64,000 bases of DNA from JAGOLU01 sp964542665 (GTDB lineage Bacteria > Patescibacteriota > Microgenomatia > UBA1406 > GWC2-37-13): the NCBI GenBank assembly GCA_964542665.1, contig CAZIUF010000002.1, positions 3,237 to 67,236 of the forward strand, in the 5' to 3' direction. The position numbers and the translations under genes were made by a program. This document shows positions 24,418 to 32,785 of this stretch, in pieces. Position 1 is the first letter of the stretch, and each line of letters starts with the position of its first letter. The notes under the pieces are model-generated. The model had not been told where the DNA came from and made no database searches. It saw only the letters and a list, made by a program, of their open reading frames with translations.

Positions 24418-25944
24418 CTAGTTTGCGTCGGTTCCAAGGATGATCTCGATGTCTACTGTATCTGTTGACGCGAGCTCACCAACTTTTGGTTTGGCGACGC
24501 TGTCTTTGATGTCTTCGACTATCGTTCCTTTTAACAAATCCATTTTATCCTTGTTTATATTAACTTCAGACACAGTGTAGTCATAGGTATCGGCATTGCC
24601 GAGAATCACCGATGTATAGCCTTTTGCAGAAAGGAGCTGACTTATCCCGGCTGCCTGTCCTCTGACACCGGTACCATTGAGTATTCTTACTTTGATTTCA
24701 CCACGCTTGACTTCAATTGTTGGGGTCGGTGTAGGCGGAGGTATAGTTGGCTCAGCGGTTGGAGTCAATGTCGGGCTTGCGGTCGCAAGGAACGAGGGGA
24801 GACTGACGCTCGTCCCTGTCTTTCCTTGAAGCAGATAATATAAAGCCGAAAATACCACCGCAAAAATAATCAAAAATAGAACAACTTCACGTAAGAACGG
24901 GATTGATTTTCGTGATTGATTAGATTCGGGAGTTGTGACCATAGGTTTGGAAGGAGCGGAAGAACTAGTAACTGTTTGTTTATATGCAATTGTTTTTTGA
25001 GATGTGCCTATTTTACCAAATGCAAACGATTTGTTCTCCGCATGACATATATACGATCCAAGCAGCACATCATAGGTCAAGATCGGCAACATGTCAGTTG
25101 CGGACCTCCCGTGTATCTGGGCCATGTACTCATGATAGAAGTTGGGGACGATGCGCTTTAGTGGATTGGTCCACACACCAATGTTTTTGGTGAAGGTGTC
25201 CTGTCTGATCTTTTCTGTTGCGCTTCCTGACAAGATGACACGGTTCAGCTTAAAGCCATCTGCTACAGATTTTTCTGCCTTCTCCTTGAGCTTTGGTTCG
25301 AGACCACTCGCGTCTACCGAAGCGATATGCCATGATTTGGGTTCTTCAACAGGGCCAAATGTGTCAAAGTAAAAGCCTTTAAGTGCTTCAGAGTCATATA
25401 CCGCATATAAGATATTTTCACGTTTATCAAATCTAACCGTTTTTTCAAACAACGTATAGTAAGCCAGTTGTTCAGGCACGATAGCTTCGACAGAAACCTC
25501 AATTGACTCAGCCGCATCCTTTATCGTCCGCAGCGTGTCCTGTGCTATCGCATATACAAATGCAGTCGTGTGGCCGTCGTACTGGGCTATAAAAAAGTCT
25601 ACGTGATATTCACTCAATTTCTTTTTATAAACTGAGTGTAACTTTTCACGAACATAGTCGTTGTATGCCGGTTTTTGGATGTCTGTAGGGATCTCAATTC
25701 GGGCAAAACCATAGAGTGAGTGCTCGAGCACGACCACCAGTTGATCTTCACTGTTTTTGTTGGGGAGCGAAGCAATTGCGTCTTTGAGTGTGTTAGCAAT
25801 TGACTCAGATTTTACGAGCACGCCTTCTTCACTGATCTTTTTTGATGGGGAAAACGTAGTCCATGTAGTTTCTACAGAGCCAAGAATGCCTTTTTTGACA
25901 CTTACGATCTTGACCTGTTTCGGTTCTAAGAAAACATACAGCAT
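24418..25944 (-). CDS. PilM-like cytoplasmic domain fused through one membrane helix to a LytR_C domain
   Basis: A 508-residue protein. Residues 1 to about 310 look like a divergent actin-fold PilM/FtsA-type domain (opening MLYVFLEPKQVKIVSVKKG, later VEAIVPEQLAYYTLF). One transmembrane helix (near 350-370, REVVLFLIIFAVVFSALYYLL) and a Thr/Pro-rich linker lead to an external LytR C-terminal domain: VKVRILNGTGVRGQAAG, then LLSAKGYTSVILGNAD. LytR_C domains occur on envelope proteins. The arrangement suggests a protein linking cytoplasmic filaments to the wall. ATG 25944 is preferred over the TTG at 25962. Confidence 0.7.
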   Translation of the reverse strand: MLYVFLEPKQVKIVSVKKGILGSVETTWTTFSPSKKISEEGVLVKSESIANTLKDAIASLPNKNSEDQLVVVLEHSLYGFARIEIPTDIQKPAYNDYVREKLHSVYKKKLSEYHVDFFIAQYDGHTTAFVYAIAQDTLRTIKDAAESIEVSVEAIVPEQLAYYTLFEKTVRFDKRENILYAVYDSEALKGFYFDTFGPVEEPKSWHIASVDASGLEPKLKEKAEKSVADGFKLNRVILSGSATEKIRQDTFTKNIGVWTNPLKRIVPNFYHEYMAQIHGRSATDMLPILTYDVLLGSYICHAENKSFAFGKIGTSQKTIAYKQTVTSSSAPSKPMVTTPESNQSRKSIPFLREVVLFLIIFAVVFSALYYLLQGKTGTSVSLPSFLATASPTLTPTAEPTIPPPTPTPTIEVKRGEIKVRILNGTGVRGQAAGISQLLSAKGYTSVILGNADTYDYTVSEVNINKDKMDLLKGTIVEDIKDSVAKPKVGELASTDTVDIEIILGTDAN

Positions 25945-26038
25945 ATTCACATAGTAGAACAAAGTACATCGAAATACAAGGTAGAAATCTATATCTGTCT
26001 AGATCAATAGACTGAGGCTAAAATCAAGAGAATGATGA

Positions 26039-26055
26039 CTCAAGCCAATCTTGAG
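26039..26055 (+). promoter_or_regulatory. Inverted repeat upstream of dnaG
   Basis: CTCAAG-CCAAT-CTTGAG is a perfect 6-base inverted repeat with a 5-base spacer. It lies just before the candidate dnaG -10 and is placed where an operator could act; no regulator is known. Confidence 0.3.
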
Positions 26056-26068
26056 CCAAATCTCATGG

Positions 26069-26074
26069 TAAAAT
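26069..26074 (+). promoter_or_regulatory. -10 element of near-leaderless dnaG promoter
   Basis: TGG-TAAAAT ends 10 bases before the dnaG ATG at 26085, an extended -10 with a predicted leader of about 4 bases. No clear -35 is present. Confidence 0.4.
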
Positions 26075-26084
26075 CTGCACATAC

Positions 26085-27869
26085 ATGGCAAGCAAAGAGG
26101 TAATTGACCGGATAAGAGATGCGATAGATATCGTCGATGTCGTGGGTTCGGTGGTGACCTTGAAAAAGATGGGAAAGTACTTCAAAGCTCCATGTCCATT
26201 CCATCAAGAGAAAACTCCTTCATTTGTTGTATCACCTGAAAGGCAGCGATGGCACTGCTTTGGTGCCTGTCACGAGGGAGGAGACATCTTCTCTTTTGTC
26301 ATGAAATATCATAACCTGACTTTTCCTGAGGCAATACTTGAGCTGGGCAAGCAAGCAGGTATCCCACCAGCTGAGCTGTCAAGCACTATCTCATCAACAG
26401 ACACTGACACGCTCAACAAAAAATCGATTCTTGAAATCAACGAACTCGCTGCAAAATACTATCACTATGTACTTGCACAGACACCCAATGGGTCGATTGC
26501 GTTAGAGTATTTGAAAAATAGACAAATAAAAGACGGTATAAGAGATTCGTTCATGCTTGGCTATGCGCCTGAAAGTTGGGATAATCTAGTCCAATACTTA
26601 CGGAAGAAGAAATTTAGTGACACTGCGCTTTTAGCATCTGGCCTCTTTGTTGAGGGGCAACGTGGACTGTATGATCGATTTCGCGGAAGACTCATGTTCC
26701 CGATCTACAATGCACAAAATGACATAATAGGTTTCTCGGGTCGTCTGATCAAGCCGTCAAGCGACGGAGTTGAAGCTGCAAAATATGTCAACACACCAGA
26801 GACACTCATCTATCATAAGCGTGAAAGCCTGTATGGCATCCAAAAAGCAAAAGATGCAATTCGAAAGTTGGGCATTGTGATTGCGGTGGAGGGTGAGTTT
26901 GATATGATCACTCCATATAGTCATGGGATAGAAAATATTGTGGCCATCAAAGGATCAGCGTTCACCGATGAACAGCTCAAGATACTGCGCAGATACTGTC
27001 AGAAGCTTGTTTTTGCACTAGATGCAGATGCAGCGGGCATCGATGCGCTGAAGAAAACTGCGATGGCAGCCGAGAAATACGAGTTTGAAATGTACGTATG
27101 CCGGATACCTGGAGGGAAGGATCCAGACGAGGCCGTGCGACATGATTTTCCGGCTTTTAAGCGTGCACTGGATGAAGTGGTCACGATATATGATTACATC
27201 ATCGATCTACAATCACAATCACTCAATCTCTCAGATCCATTTTCAAAAAATACCTTTGCAGAAACTGTCATACCGTACATCGAGCCAATACAGAACCCAA
27301 TCGTGAAACAGCATTACATCAAAAAGATTGCCCAGATTATGGATGTGGGGATTGACAGTGTGAACGCGGTGATCCAATCGATTAGAAAAAAACGAAAATC
27401 TCCTCGTATATCAGCTGAGCAGCCTGCTGATAGTCCAGTGGTCTCTGGATCTCGACGGGAACTACTCCAAAGATTTATCCTTGCCTCTATGGTAACTAGT
27501 GATGACATGTCATCACTAGTTACTCTCACCTCAAAGTATTTACTGCCTGGTGATTTCACTCAAGCATCATATGCTCGTTTGTATGAGTTTTTGGTTGGGT
27601 GTGTGCAACGCACGACTCCGTCAACCATCAAAGAAGAAGATGTTCCTGCCCATCTCAAAGAGGCATATCACGAAGCATATCTGTACGCGTCGATGATCTC
27701 AGCAGACGTGGATATAAAGTCTTTTGAAAAAACGGTGATTGAGTTTGCCAAGATAGCAACTACAGATACTCTGAAAACTGCCGTAACTGAGGAGGCATCG
27801 GGTCACCAAGACGACTCAGTCAACTCACAAAAGCGACTGGCTGCCCTAGAAAAAGCCCTCAGAACATAG
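26085..27869 (+). CDS. dnaG: DNA primase
   Basis: A 594-residue replication primase. The N-terminal zinc-binding domain has C37-x2-H40, then C58-x3-C62 (WHCFGACHEGGD); most bacteria have C-x2-C in the second half. The TOPRIM core contains VEGEFDMI and LDADAAGIDAL, which bind catalytic metals. A less conserved C-terminal part, from about residue 440, would contact the replicative helicase. A 32-base perfect DNA palindrome falls inside the gene at codons 470-480. It precedes rpoD on the same strand, as in the classical dnaG-rpoD operon. Confidence 0.96.
   Translation: MASKEVIDRIRDAIDIVDVVGSVVTLKKMGKYFKAPCPFHQEKTPSFVVSPERQRWHCFGACHEGGDIFSFVMKYHNLTFPEAILELGKQAGIPPAELSSTISSTDTDTLNKKSILEINELAAKYYHYVLAQTPNGSIALEYLKNRQIKDGIRDSFMLGYAPESWDNLVQYLRKKKFSDTALLASGLFVEGQRGLYDRFRGRLMFPIYNAQNDIIGFSGRLIKPSSDGVEAAKYVNTPETLIYHKRESLYGIQKAKDAIRKLGIVIAVEGEFDMITPYSHGIENIVAIKGSAFTDEQLKILRRYCQKLVFALDADAAGIDALKKTAMAAEKYEFEMYVCRIPGGKDPDEAVRHDFPAFKRALDEVVTIYDYIIDLQSQSLNLSDPFSKNTFAETVIPYIEPIQNPIVKQHYIKKIAQIMDVGIDSVNAVIQSIRKKRKSPRISAEQPADSPVVSGSRRELLQRFILASMVTSDDMSSLVTLTSKYLLPGDFTQASYARLYEFLVGCVQRTTPSTIKEEDVPAHLKEAYHEAYLYASMISADVDIKSFEKTVIEFAKIATTDTLKTAVTEEASGHQDDSVNSQKRLAALEKALRT
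27492..27523. repeat. 32-base perfect palindrome inside dnaG
   Basis: The sequence GTAACTAGTGATGACA is followed immediately by its exact reverse complement. It encodes VTSDDMSSLVT on both strands and lies in the poorly conserved linker before the helicase-binding region of dnaG. It could be a short palindromic insertion that kept the frame, or an assembly artefact. Confidence 0.9.
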
Positions 27870-27875
27870 TATAAT
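27870..27875 (+). promoter_or_regulatory. Possible internal promoter for rpoD
   Basis: A perfect TATAAT begins directly after the dnaG stop codon. The -35 region is poor. If used, it gives a leader of about 120 bases containing the small hairpin TGACCA-CTT-TGGTCA at 27917-27931. Confidence 0.35.
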
Positions 27876-28003
27876 AAGTGTATCGCAAATTCCCTGCATT
27901 GGGAGCGCGCCTTCACTGACCACTTTGGTCAATGATCGCTGAACGCTTTACCCGATTTGATGTGGTGGAGGATTGGCTACCGTGCAGGAACTATATACAA
28001 TGT

Positions 28004-29380
28004 ATGCCAACCAAAAAAAACTCTCCTAAATCTCCTGTCCACACAAAATCCACTCCAAAAATAAAAAAAGGTATAGCCACAAAAAAAGTCTCAGTGAAGA
28101 AAGTGATACAAAATAAGCACGCTCAGCCTGCCCCTGCACAAAAGCAGAAGGCTACGGTAAAGAACAAGACTAAAGAACAGGGGAGTTCGAAAGAAAAATC
28201 CAAGCAAAAAGTCTTGATAGAAAAAAAATCAGTTCTAGTTGCAATGCCCGTGCATACAGGCAAGCCAACGGTGTATGTGCCAGTCAAACTACATAAACAA
28301 GCTCGTGATTTACTCGTCCAAGGTAAAGATGACGGTTTTCTCGTACAGGACGATATCCTCATGGTCTTTTCAGAGCCTGAGACATGCATAGACGAAGTCG
28401 ATGAGTTCTTTATTCAGGCTTTTGAGAAAGGTATAGATATATTTGAAACGATTTCTACCCGTGATGATTCTGATACCTTCAAATCAGCAGAAGATATTGA
28501 AAAAGAGCTCGAGTCACTGGTAGTCGTAAGACATGGTGAGTCGCTTGATCCAATTAAGAAATATCTCAAAGAGATTGGACGTACGCCACTACTTACCTTT
28601 GAACAGGAAGTCGAACTTGCCCAAAAGTATGCTAAAGGCGATCTCGTTGCAAAAGAAAAACTTACTCGATCAAATCTCAGGCTTGTGGTGTCGATTGCGA
28701 AGAAATATCTCGGACGTAGACTTTCATTTCTCGATCTGATTCAAGAAGGCAACAAAGGTTTGATTAGAGGCGTTGAAAAATACGATTGGAAGCGAGGATT
28801 CAAGTTTTCTACATATGCAACTTGGTGGATCAGACAAGCTATCACACGTGCAATCGCTGATCAGTCTCGCACCATCCGTATCCCTGTCCACATGGTCGAT
28901 CAGATCAATAGATTTTATAANNNNNNNNNNTATAAAACTCAACGACGACTCGCTCAGAAGCTCGGCAAAGAACCAGAACTCAAACAGATTGCCAAAGAAA
29001 TGGAAATGACGGTCGAAGAAATCGAAAATCTCGTAAAGATTTCCCAACAACCAAAATCACTCTCAACACCAGTGGGAGAGGATAAAGAGGCAACGCTTGA
29101 ACAATTTGTCGCTGATACGAGTCAACCAACTATGTATGATCGTGTCAGTCGTGAGCTTTTGAAAGAGGCCGTCACCGATGTTCTCGAAACACTCTCACCA
29201 CGAGAACAGAAAGTTCTTATCATGCGGTTTGGCTTAGAAGATGGAAAATCAAAAACACTTGAGGAAGTTGGCAAGGAATTCAAGGTCACCCGTGAGCGCA
29301 TCCGCCAAATCGAAGCAAAGGCTATCCGCAAACTCAAACACCCGACACGTGCCCGAAAACTGCGAGACTATCTTGAGTGA
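28004..29380 (+). CDS. rpoD: Primary sigma factor (sigma-70 family), interrupted by a 10-N gap
   Basis: About 453 residues once the gap is corrected. A Lys-rich, low-complexity N-terminus (1 to about 90) replaces region 1.1. Region 1.2 contains DPIKKYLKEIGRTPLL, region 2 LRLVVSIAKKYLGRRL and KFSTYATWWIRQAITR, region 3 EPELKQIAKEM, and region 4 SPREQKVLIMRFGL with the helix-turn-helix VTRERIRQIEAKAIRKL. I chose ATG 28004 (MPTKKNSPKS); the in-frame ATG at 27932 would add 24 unconserved residues. Ten Ns at 28921 keep the frame. It follows dnaG by 134 bases. Confidence 0.95.
   Translation: MPTKKNSPKSPVHTKSTPKIKKGIATKKVSVKKVIQNKHAQPAPAQKQKATVKNKTKEQGSSKEKSKQKVLIEKKSVLVAMPVHTGKPTVYVPVKLHKQARDLLVQGKDDGFLVQDDILMVFSEPETCIDEVDEFFIQAFEKGIDIFETISTRDDSDTFKSAEDIEKELESLVVVRHGESLDPIKKYLKEIGRTPLLTFEQEVELAQKYAKGDLVAKEKLTRSNLRLVVSIAKKYLGRRLSFLDLIQEGNKGLIRGVEKYDWKRGFKFSTYATWWIRQAITRAIADQSRTIRIPVHMVDQINRFYXXXXYKTQRRLAQKLGKEPELKQIAKEMEMTVEEIENLVKISQQPKSLSTPVGEDKEATLEQFVADTSQPTMYDRVSRELLKEAVTDVLETLSPREQKVLIMRFGLEDGKSKTLEEVGKEFKVTRERIRQIEAKAIRKLKHPTRARKLRDYLE
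28921..28930. other. Assembly gap (10 N), probably a missed overlap
   Basis: The bases before the Ns end TATAA and those after begin TATAA. Merging this 5-base overlap removes 15 bases (five codons) and gives INRFYKTQRRLAQ, the same length as the E. coli sigma-70 segment. The Ns are therefore likely a scaffolding placeholder and not missing sequence. Confidence 0.9.
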
Positions 29381-29401
29381 TCGTCAACCACCTTGTGTAT
29401 C

Positions 29402-30070
29402 ATGGGCTTGATTGATATCATGGGGGCAATGACAGTGCGCACTGTGTCTCCTACTCAAAAAGCTTTCAATGTGTGGGGAATCATCCTCGCTGTCTGGGCG
29501 CTGTATCGGGGTACTATTGGTCAACAAGCCCCCATTGTTTTCGATGAGTTTATCTTTAAGCCACTCGTATTCATCTGGCCAGTGTACCTTTTTATCGTTC
29601 ATTACGAACATAAAGTATTCTTCCACAGTATTTGGCTCAGATTCACCCATTGGCGTCAAGATGTTGGTTATGCAGTACTCTTGTCTACACCTCTTGTTGC
29701 ATTCCTCCTTTTTTTAGTAGTTACAAAGAAGGCGTATTTCCATGATGTACCGCTCCTTCTCGTGCTTGCAGTTGCCACTGCACTGACAGAGGAAACACTT
29801 TCGAGAGGATTGGTAGCGGTTCGTATATACGAGGAGACAGGAAGTTTTTTTAAAACACTTTTACAATCCAGCATCTTACATTTGTTTCTTCGGGTGCCAC
29901 GGGTGATGACCATGCCCAGTTTATTCGGAGATCGACTGCTCTATGCGATAGTTGCTGAAGTTGCGCTAAGCTTCATCGTCACGTTTGTATTTCTTCAACG
30001 GAAAAGTCTACTTTCTGCCATGGTAGTGCGTGCAATCTACGTATTTGTGATGATGAGTCTACTGAAGTAA
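29402..30070 (+). CDS. CPBP family intramembrane protease-like protein
   Basis: A 222-residue polytopic protein with about six hydrophobic segments. The family motif EExxxR appears as TEETLSRGL, followed about 25 residues later by a histidine in SSILHLFL. CPBP (Abi) proteins include Rce1-type prenyl-protein proteases and bacteriocin-immunity proteins; no substrate can be inferred. Several in-frame ATGs (29402, 29420, 29429) are possible starts. It follows rpoD by 21 bases and ends 9 bases from a convergent glycosyltransferase gene. Confidence 0.75.
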   Translation: MGLIDIMGAMTVRTVSPTQKAFNVWGIILAVWALYRGTIGQQAPIVFDEFIFKPLVFIWPVYLFIVHYEHKVFFHSIWLRFTHWRQDVGYAVLLSTPLVAFLLFLVVTKKAYFHDVPLLLVLAVATALTEETLSRGLVAVRIYEETGSFFKTLLQSSILHLFLRVPRVMTMPSLFGDRLLYAIVAEVALSFIVTFVFLQRKSLLSAMVVRAIYVFVMMSLLK

Positions 30071-30079
30071 TAACGCATT

Positions 30080-30871
30080 TCAACGCCTGATGAGACGCTT
30101 GAGTTGATGAAGATGAAATGCAACCTTTTGAGCGCCCTTTGCAAACTTTTTGGTGAAATATAGTTGGTGACGATATGCTATCGAGTTGATCTCATCGGTA
30201 TGAAAATGTGTGGTCGTTGTCCCACCATGATGATGCTCGACACAGACGGTTGGGTCAAACACACTCGGCCATCCGCGCAACTGTGCACGATATCCAAGAT
30301 CCACATCTTCCCAATAAAATGGAGTATAGGCGAGATCAAATCCTTGGAGTTGTTTCCACATACTTTTTCGGAATATACTTGAGCCACCTTCAGCCCAAGC
30401 CGTTGTCATGACATCGTGACCTTCTTCAAAAGACAGTGCTTTATGATGGAATAGACCCGACTTGAAATAAATTGCATTTCGACCAACAAGTGCACCATTT
30501 CGCTCGCGTTGAGCGTAACCTACCGCAAAGGTTTGAGGGTGTGTCTCAAGGTATTGCATGGATTTTTCCCACTTTCTGTCATAGAGCGTCACATCGGTAT
30601 TAAGAAGAAGCACATACTCACCAGTTGCTATAGCAACTCCATCATTGACGCTTTGTGAAAAACCCATGTTCTTCGTATGTTCAATAAGACGATATTTGGA
30701 TGTCGGCCAGGAGTGCTTTGCAAATAGATCCGTTAACTCTCTTTGTATCTGTGTTTGAGGATCGTCGTTCACAATGATGATCTCTTGATCAATCAAGAAG
30801 CGTAAATTTGTCGCAAGGTTTGCGAGAAAGACCTCCTTTTGTTTATATACAGGGATGATTACCGAGATCAT
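30080..30871 (-). CDS. Family 2 glycosyltransferase (rhamnosyltransferase-like)
   Basis: A 263-residue GT-A enzyme. It opens MISVIIPVYKQKEVF and has the nucleotide-sugar motifs IIIVNDDP and LLLNTDVT (DxD-like), then WAEGGSSIFRKSMW and the acceptor/catalytic-region motif YWEDVDLGYRAQLRG. This pattern is typical of transferases adding deoxyhexoses or similar sugars to surface polysaccharides. It is the last gene of a three-gene minus-strand operon; its ATG overlaps the preceding stop by 4 bases. Confidence 0.88.
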   Translation of the reverse strand: MISVIIPVYKQKEVFLANLATNLRFLIDQEIIIVNDDPQTQIQRELTDLFAKHSWPTSKYRLIEHTKNMGFSQSVNDGVAIATGEYVLLLNTDVTLYDRKWEKSMQYLETHPQTFAVGYAQRERNGALVGRNAIYFKSGLFHHKALSFEEGHDVMTTAWAEGGSSIFRKSMWKQLQGFDLAYTPFYWEDVDLGYRAQLRGWPSVFDPTVCVEHHHGGTTTTHFHTDEINSIAYRHQLYFTKKFAKGAQKVAFHLHQLKRLIRR

Positions 30872-31944
30872 AAGGTATCTAAAGATTTATTGAAGGCAGC
30901 GCGCGAAAATTGATTTTCTAGAAGTCTAATTCCTTCACCTCTCATTTTCTCTTGCAACGCTGGGTCACGACCGAGCTTAACTAGTTTTTGGGACAACTCA
31001 TCTCTATTGAGAAAGGTTTGTCCGGTGACCCCATCTTTGACTATTTCAGGTATGCCACCAGATGCATAACAAAGCGGTATACATCCATAGGATATCGCTT
31101 CAAGTGGAGTGATGCCGAGATGTTCAGTGCGTTCTGGGTGCGATGTTTCATTTATGCCCCAACCAGCAAAATGTAGATAGAAGTCGCCTGTACGATAAAT
31201 ATGATGCAGCTCTTCATAAGAAATATTTGGCTTAAATACGATATGTGGGTGCTCGACGGCAAGCTTTTTGAGCGAATCGTAATATTTTTTATCTTCTTGT
31301 TTCAATCCTCCAACGAGGATCAGCTTGCTTCCTGCATACTGAGGATAGGTATCAAGGAACTGGACAAACCACGCAATCGCGACATCATGACGTTTAGAAT
31401 GAAGATGGCGAAAAAAACGCCCAACCGAAATCAACGTGAGTGACGTTCCCATGACTGGTTTAGAAAGAGGGAGACTATCTTTGGGAATATCAATGATGGG
31501 GTATACGACATGTGCAGTGACTCCAAATCGCCTCAAGTTGCCTTGAGTAAACCGTGAATTCGCAATCCATCGCCAACCACGAGTTTTGATGCGATTGACA
31601 AGGGACATGTTGTACAGGTGGCGGTTTGGCACCATTGCAAAACAAATGGTTTTTTTGGCGCTCGAGAAAAAGTAGGAGCCATCGGTTGCATATAGTAGAA
31701 CATCAAATCCTTTTAGTACCGCAACCTTTTGCAACATTGAGTACGTTGATAGTTTTGGTATCCACGTCGTAGGAATAGGTAGGTTGAGCCGGAGCTTACG
31801 CTCAAGGTCCTTTGAGATGTCTTTGTCCCAGCTGATCGTCAACTCATATCCTTTTGATATGTAATATTGACATATCTGGATCATATGTCGCTCACCACCT
31901 CCGCAGGTGTCTAGATAGGGATTCCATAAAAGTATTTTTTTCAT
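30868..31944 (-). CDS. Family 4 glycosyltransferase
   Basis: A 358-residue GT-B enzyme. The N-terminal MKKILLWNPYLDTCGGGERH is the acceptor-side loop, and the donor-binding C-terminal half has ISVGRFFRHLHSKRH and the E-x7-E-type motif EHLGITPLEAISYGCIP. Its overall pattern resembles ALG11/mannosyltransferase-like GT4 members. It is coupled by 4-base overlaps to the GT2 genes on both sides, so the three probably act in sequence on one lipid-linked glycan at the inner membrane face. Confidence 0.88.
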   Translation of the reverse strand: MKKILLWNPYLDTCGGGERHMIQICQYYISKGYELTISWDKDISKDLERKLRLNLPIPTTWIPKLSTYSMLQKVAVLKGFDVLLYATDGSYFFSSAKKTICFAMVPNRHLYNMSLVNRIKTRGWRWIANSRFTQGNLRRFGVTAHVVYPIIDIPKDSLPLSKPVMGTSLTLISVGRFFRHLHSKRHDVAIAWFVQFLDTYPQYAGSKLILVGGLKQEDKKYYDSLKKLAVEHPHIVFKPNISYEELHHIYRTGDFYLHFAGWGINETSHPERTEHLGITPLEAISYGCIPLCYASGGIPEIVKDGVTGQTFLNRDELSQKLVKLGRDPALQEKMRGEGIRLLENQFSRAAFNKSLDTL

Positions 31945-32717
31945 TTGTTCGTTGTGGTATTGGTAATATGCTTTTTTTCATATACATAGAGCCAGGTGAT
32001 AGTCTTCGAGTAGGCTTGATATATAGATTCTAGCCACCCAAATACGCCGTCACGAAAGCCTCGTTTTATGACGAGTCTTCTGAGGAGCTCGCCACAATAT
32101 TTGCGGAAAAAAGTAAAGATATTCACTTTGCGGCCAGCTGAGCATAAAAGCTCTGACTCAATATCTTCAAATATGATGGTCTTTCTAACCATGCCAGAAA
32201 CGTCAGTGTGAAAATAGTGGATGAGAGGTGATGATAGACTGGCGCATGTTCCACTTATCTCAGGGGTAGAATGTATGCGTGCTGGCCAACTGCGTAAAGC
32301 ATCCTTTTTTATGAGTCTGACTTGGTGGTCGGGCCACCAGCCACCATGCTTGAGCCAAGTTGTTTCGGCAAACATATTCTTACGAGGTATCCTGAAGTGT
32401 GTCGGAGGTTTACTTGTGGTTTTAGCCAGGGCATCCTTTACTTCTACCGCTAACGAGGTTGTGATCCGCTCATCAGTATCAAGGAAGAAAACCCAATCTG
32501 TAGAAGCTAGGTTGGCGCCGAACATACGCGCAGGCTCAACATATCTCGAAGGTGGAAAAGCGTGGACTTCTGCACCCAGTCGATGTGCTATTTCTGTGGT
32601 TTGATCATGACTCTCCATATCCACCACAATGACCTGCTCGGCGAGCAAGCGAGCAGAAGCAATGCAATCAGCTATATGATCCTCATTGTTGAACGAGTTG
32701 ATGATGACGGTGATCAT
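31941..32717 (-). CDS. Family 2 glycosyltransferase (WaaE/KdtX-like)
   Basis: A 258-residue GT-A enzyme beginning at ATG 32717 (MITVIINSFNNEDHI), placed 9 bases after a TATAAT. It has the motifs VIVVDMESHDQT and FLDTDERIT (DxD), a block IPRKNMF...WLKHGGWWPDHQVRL, and a C-terminal GFRDGVFGW region. The same block recurs in the gene at 51894 (WWPDYQIRL, GYKDGVHG), so the two are paralogues. The family adds sugars such as glucose to lipid-linked cores; the real acceptor is unknown. First gene of a three-gene operon. Confidence 0.88.
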   Translation of the reverse strand: MITVIINSFNNEDHIADCIASARLLAEQVIVVDMESHDQTTEIAHRLGAEVHAFPPSRYVEPARMFGANLASTDWVFFLDTDERITTSLAVEVKDALAKTTSKPPTHFRIPRKNMFAETTWLKHGGWWPDHQVRLIKKDALRSWPARIHSTPEISGTCASLSSPLIHYFHTDVSGMVRKTIIFEDIESELLCSAGRKVNIFTFFRKYCGELLRRLVIKRGFRDGVFGWLESIYQAYSKTITWLYVYEKKHITNTTTNK

Positions 32718-32726
32718 GCGAGGTAG

Positions 32727-32732
32727 ATTATA
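32727..32732 (-). promoter_or_regulatory. -10 of leaderless promoter for the three-gene glycosyltransferase operon
   Basis: A perfect TATAAT on the minus strand ends 9 bases before the ATG at 32717. The predicted transcript leader is about 3 bases. The divergent gene at 32786 has its own -10 only 40 bases away. Confidence 0.5.
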
Positions 32733-32772
32733 ACTCAAACAATTCGCTATATGATATTGTGCGACTAGTTGG

Positions 32773-32778
32773 TATCAT
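32773..32778 (+). promoter_or_regulatory. -10 of leaderless promoter (32786 gene)
   Basis: TGG-TATCAT ends 7 bases before the ATG at 32786, which would put the transcription start at or next to the initiation codon. Confidence 0.4.
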
Positions 32779-32785
32779 ATGATTT

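Noticed and set aside
29402..30070. CPBP (Abi) protein as a phage abortive-infection gene
   Set aside because: No partner or other defence gene is nearby and the family is broad; only the protease-like fold is supported.
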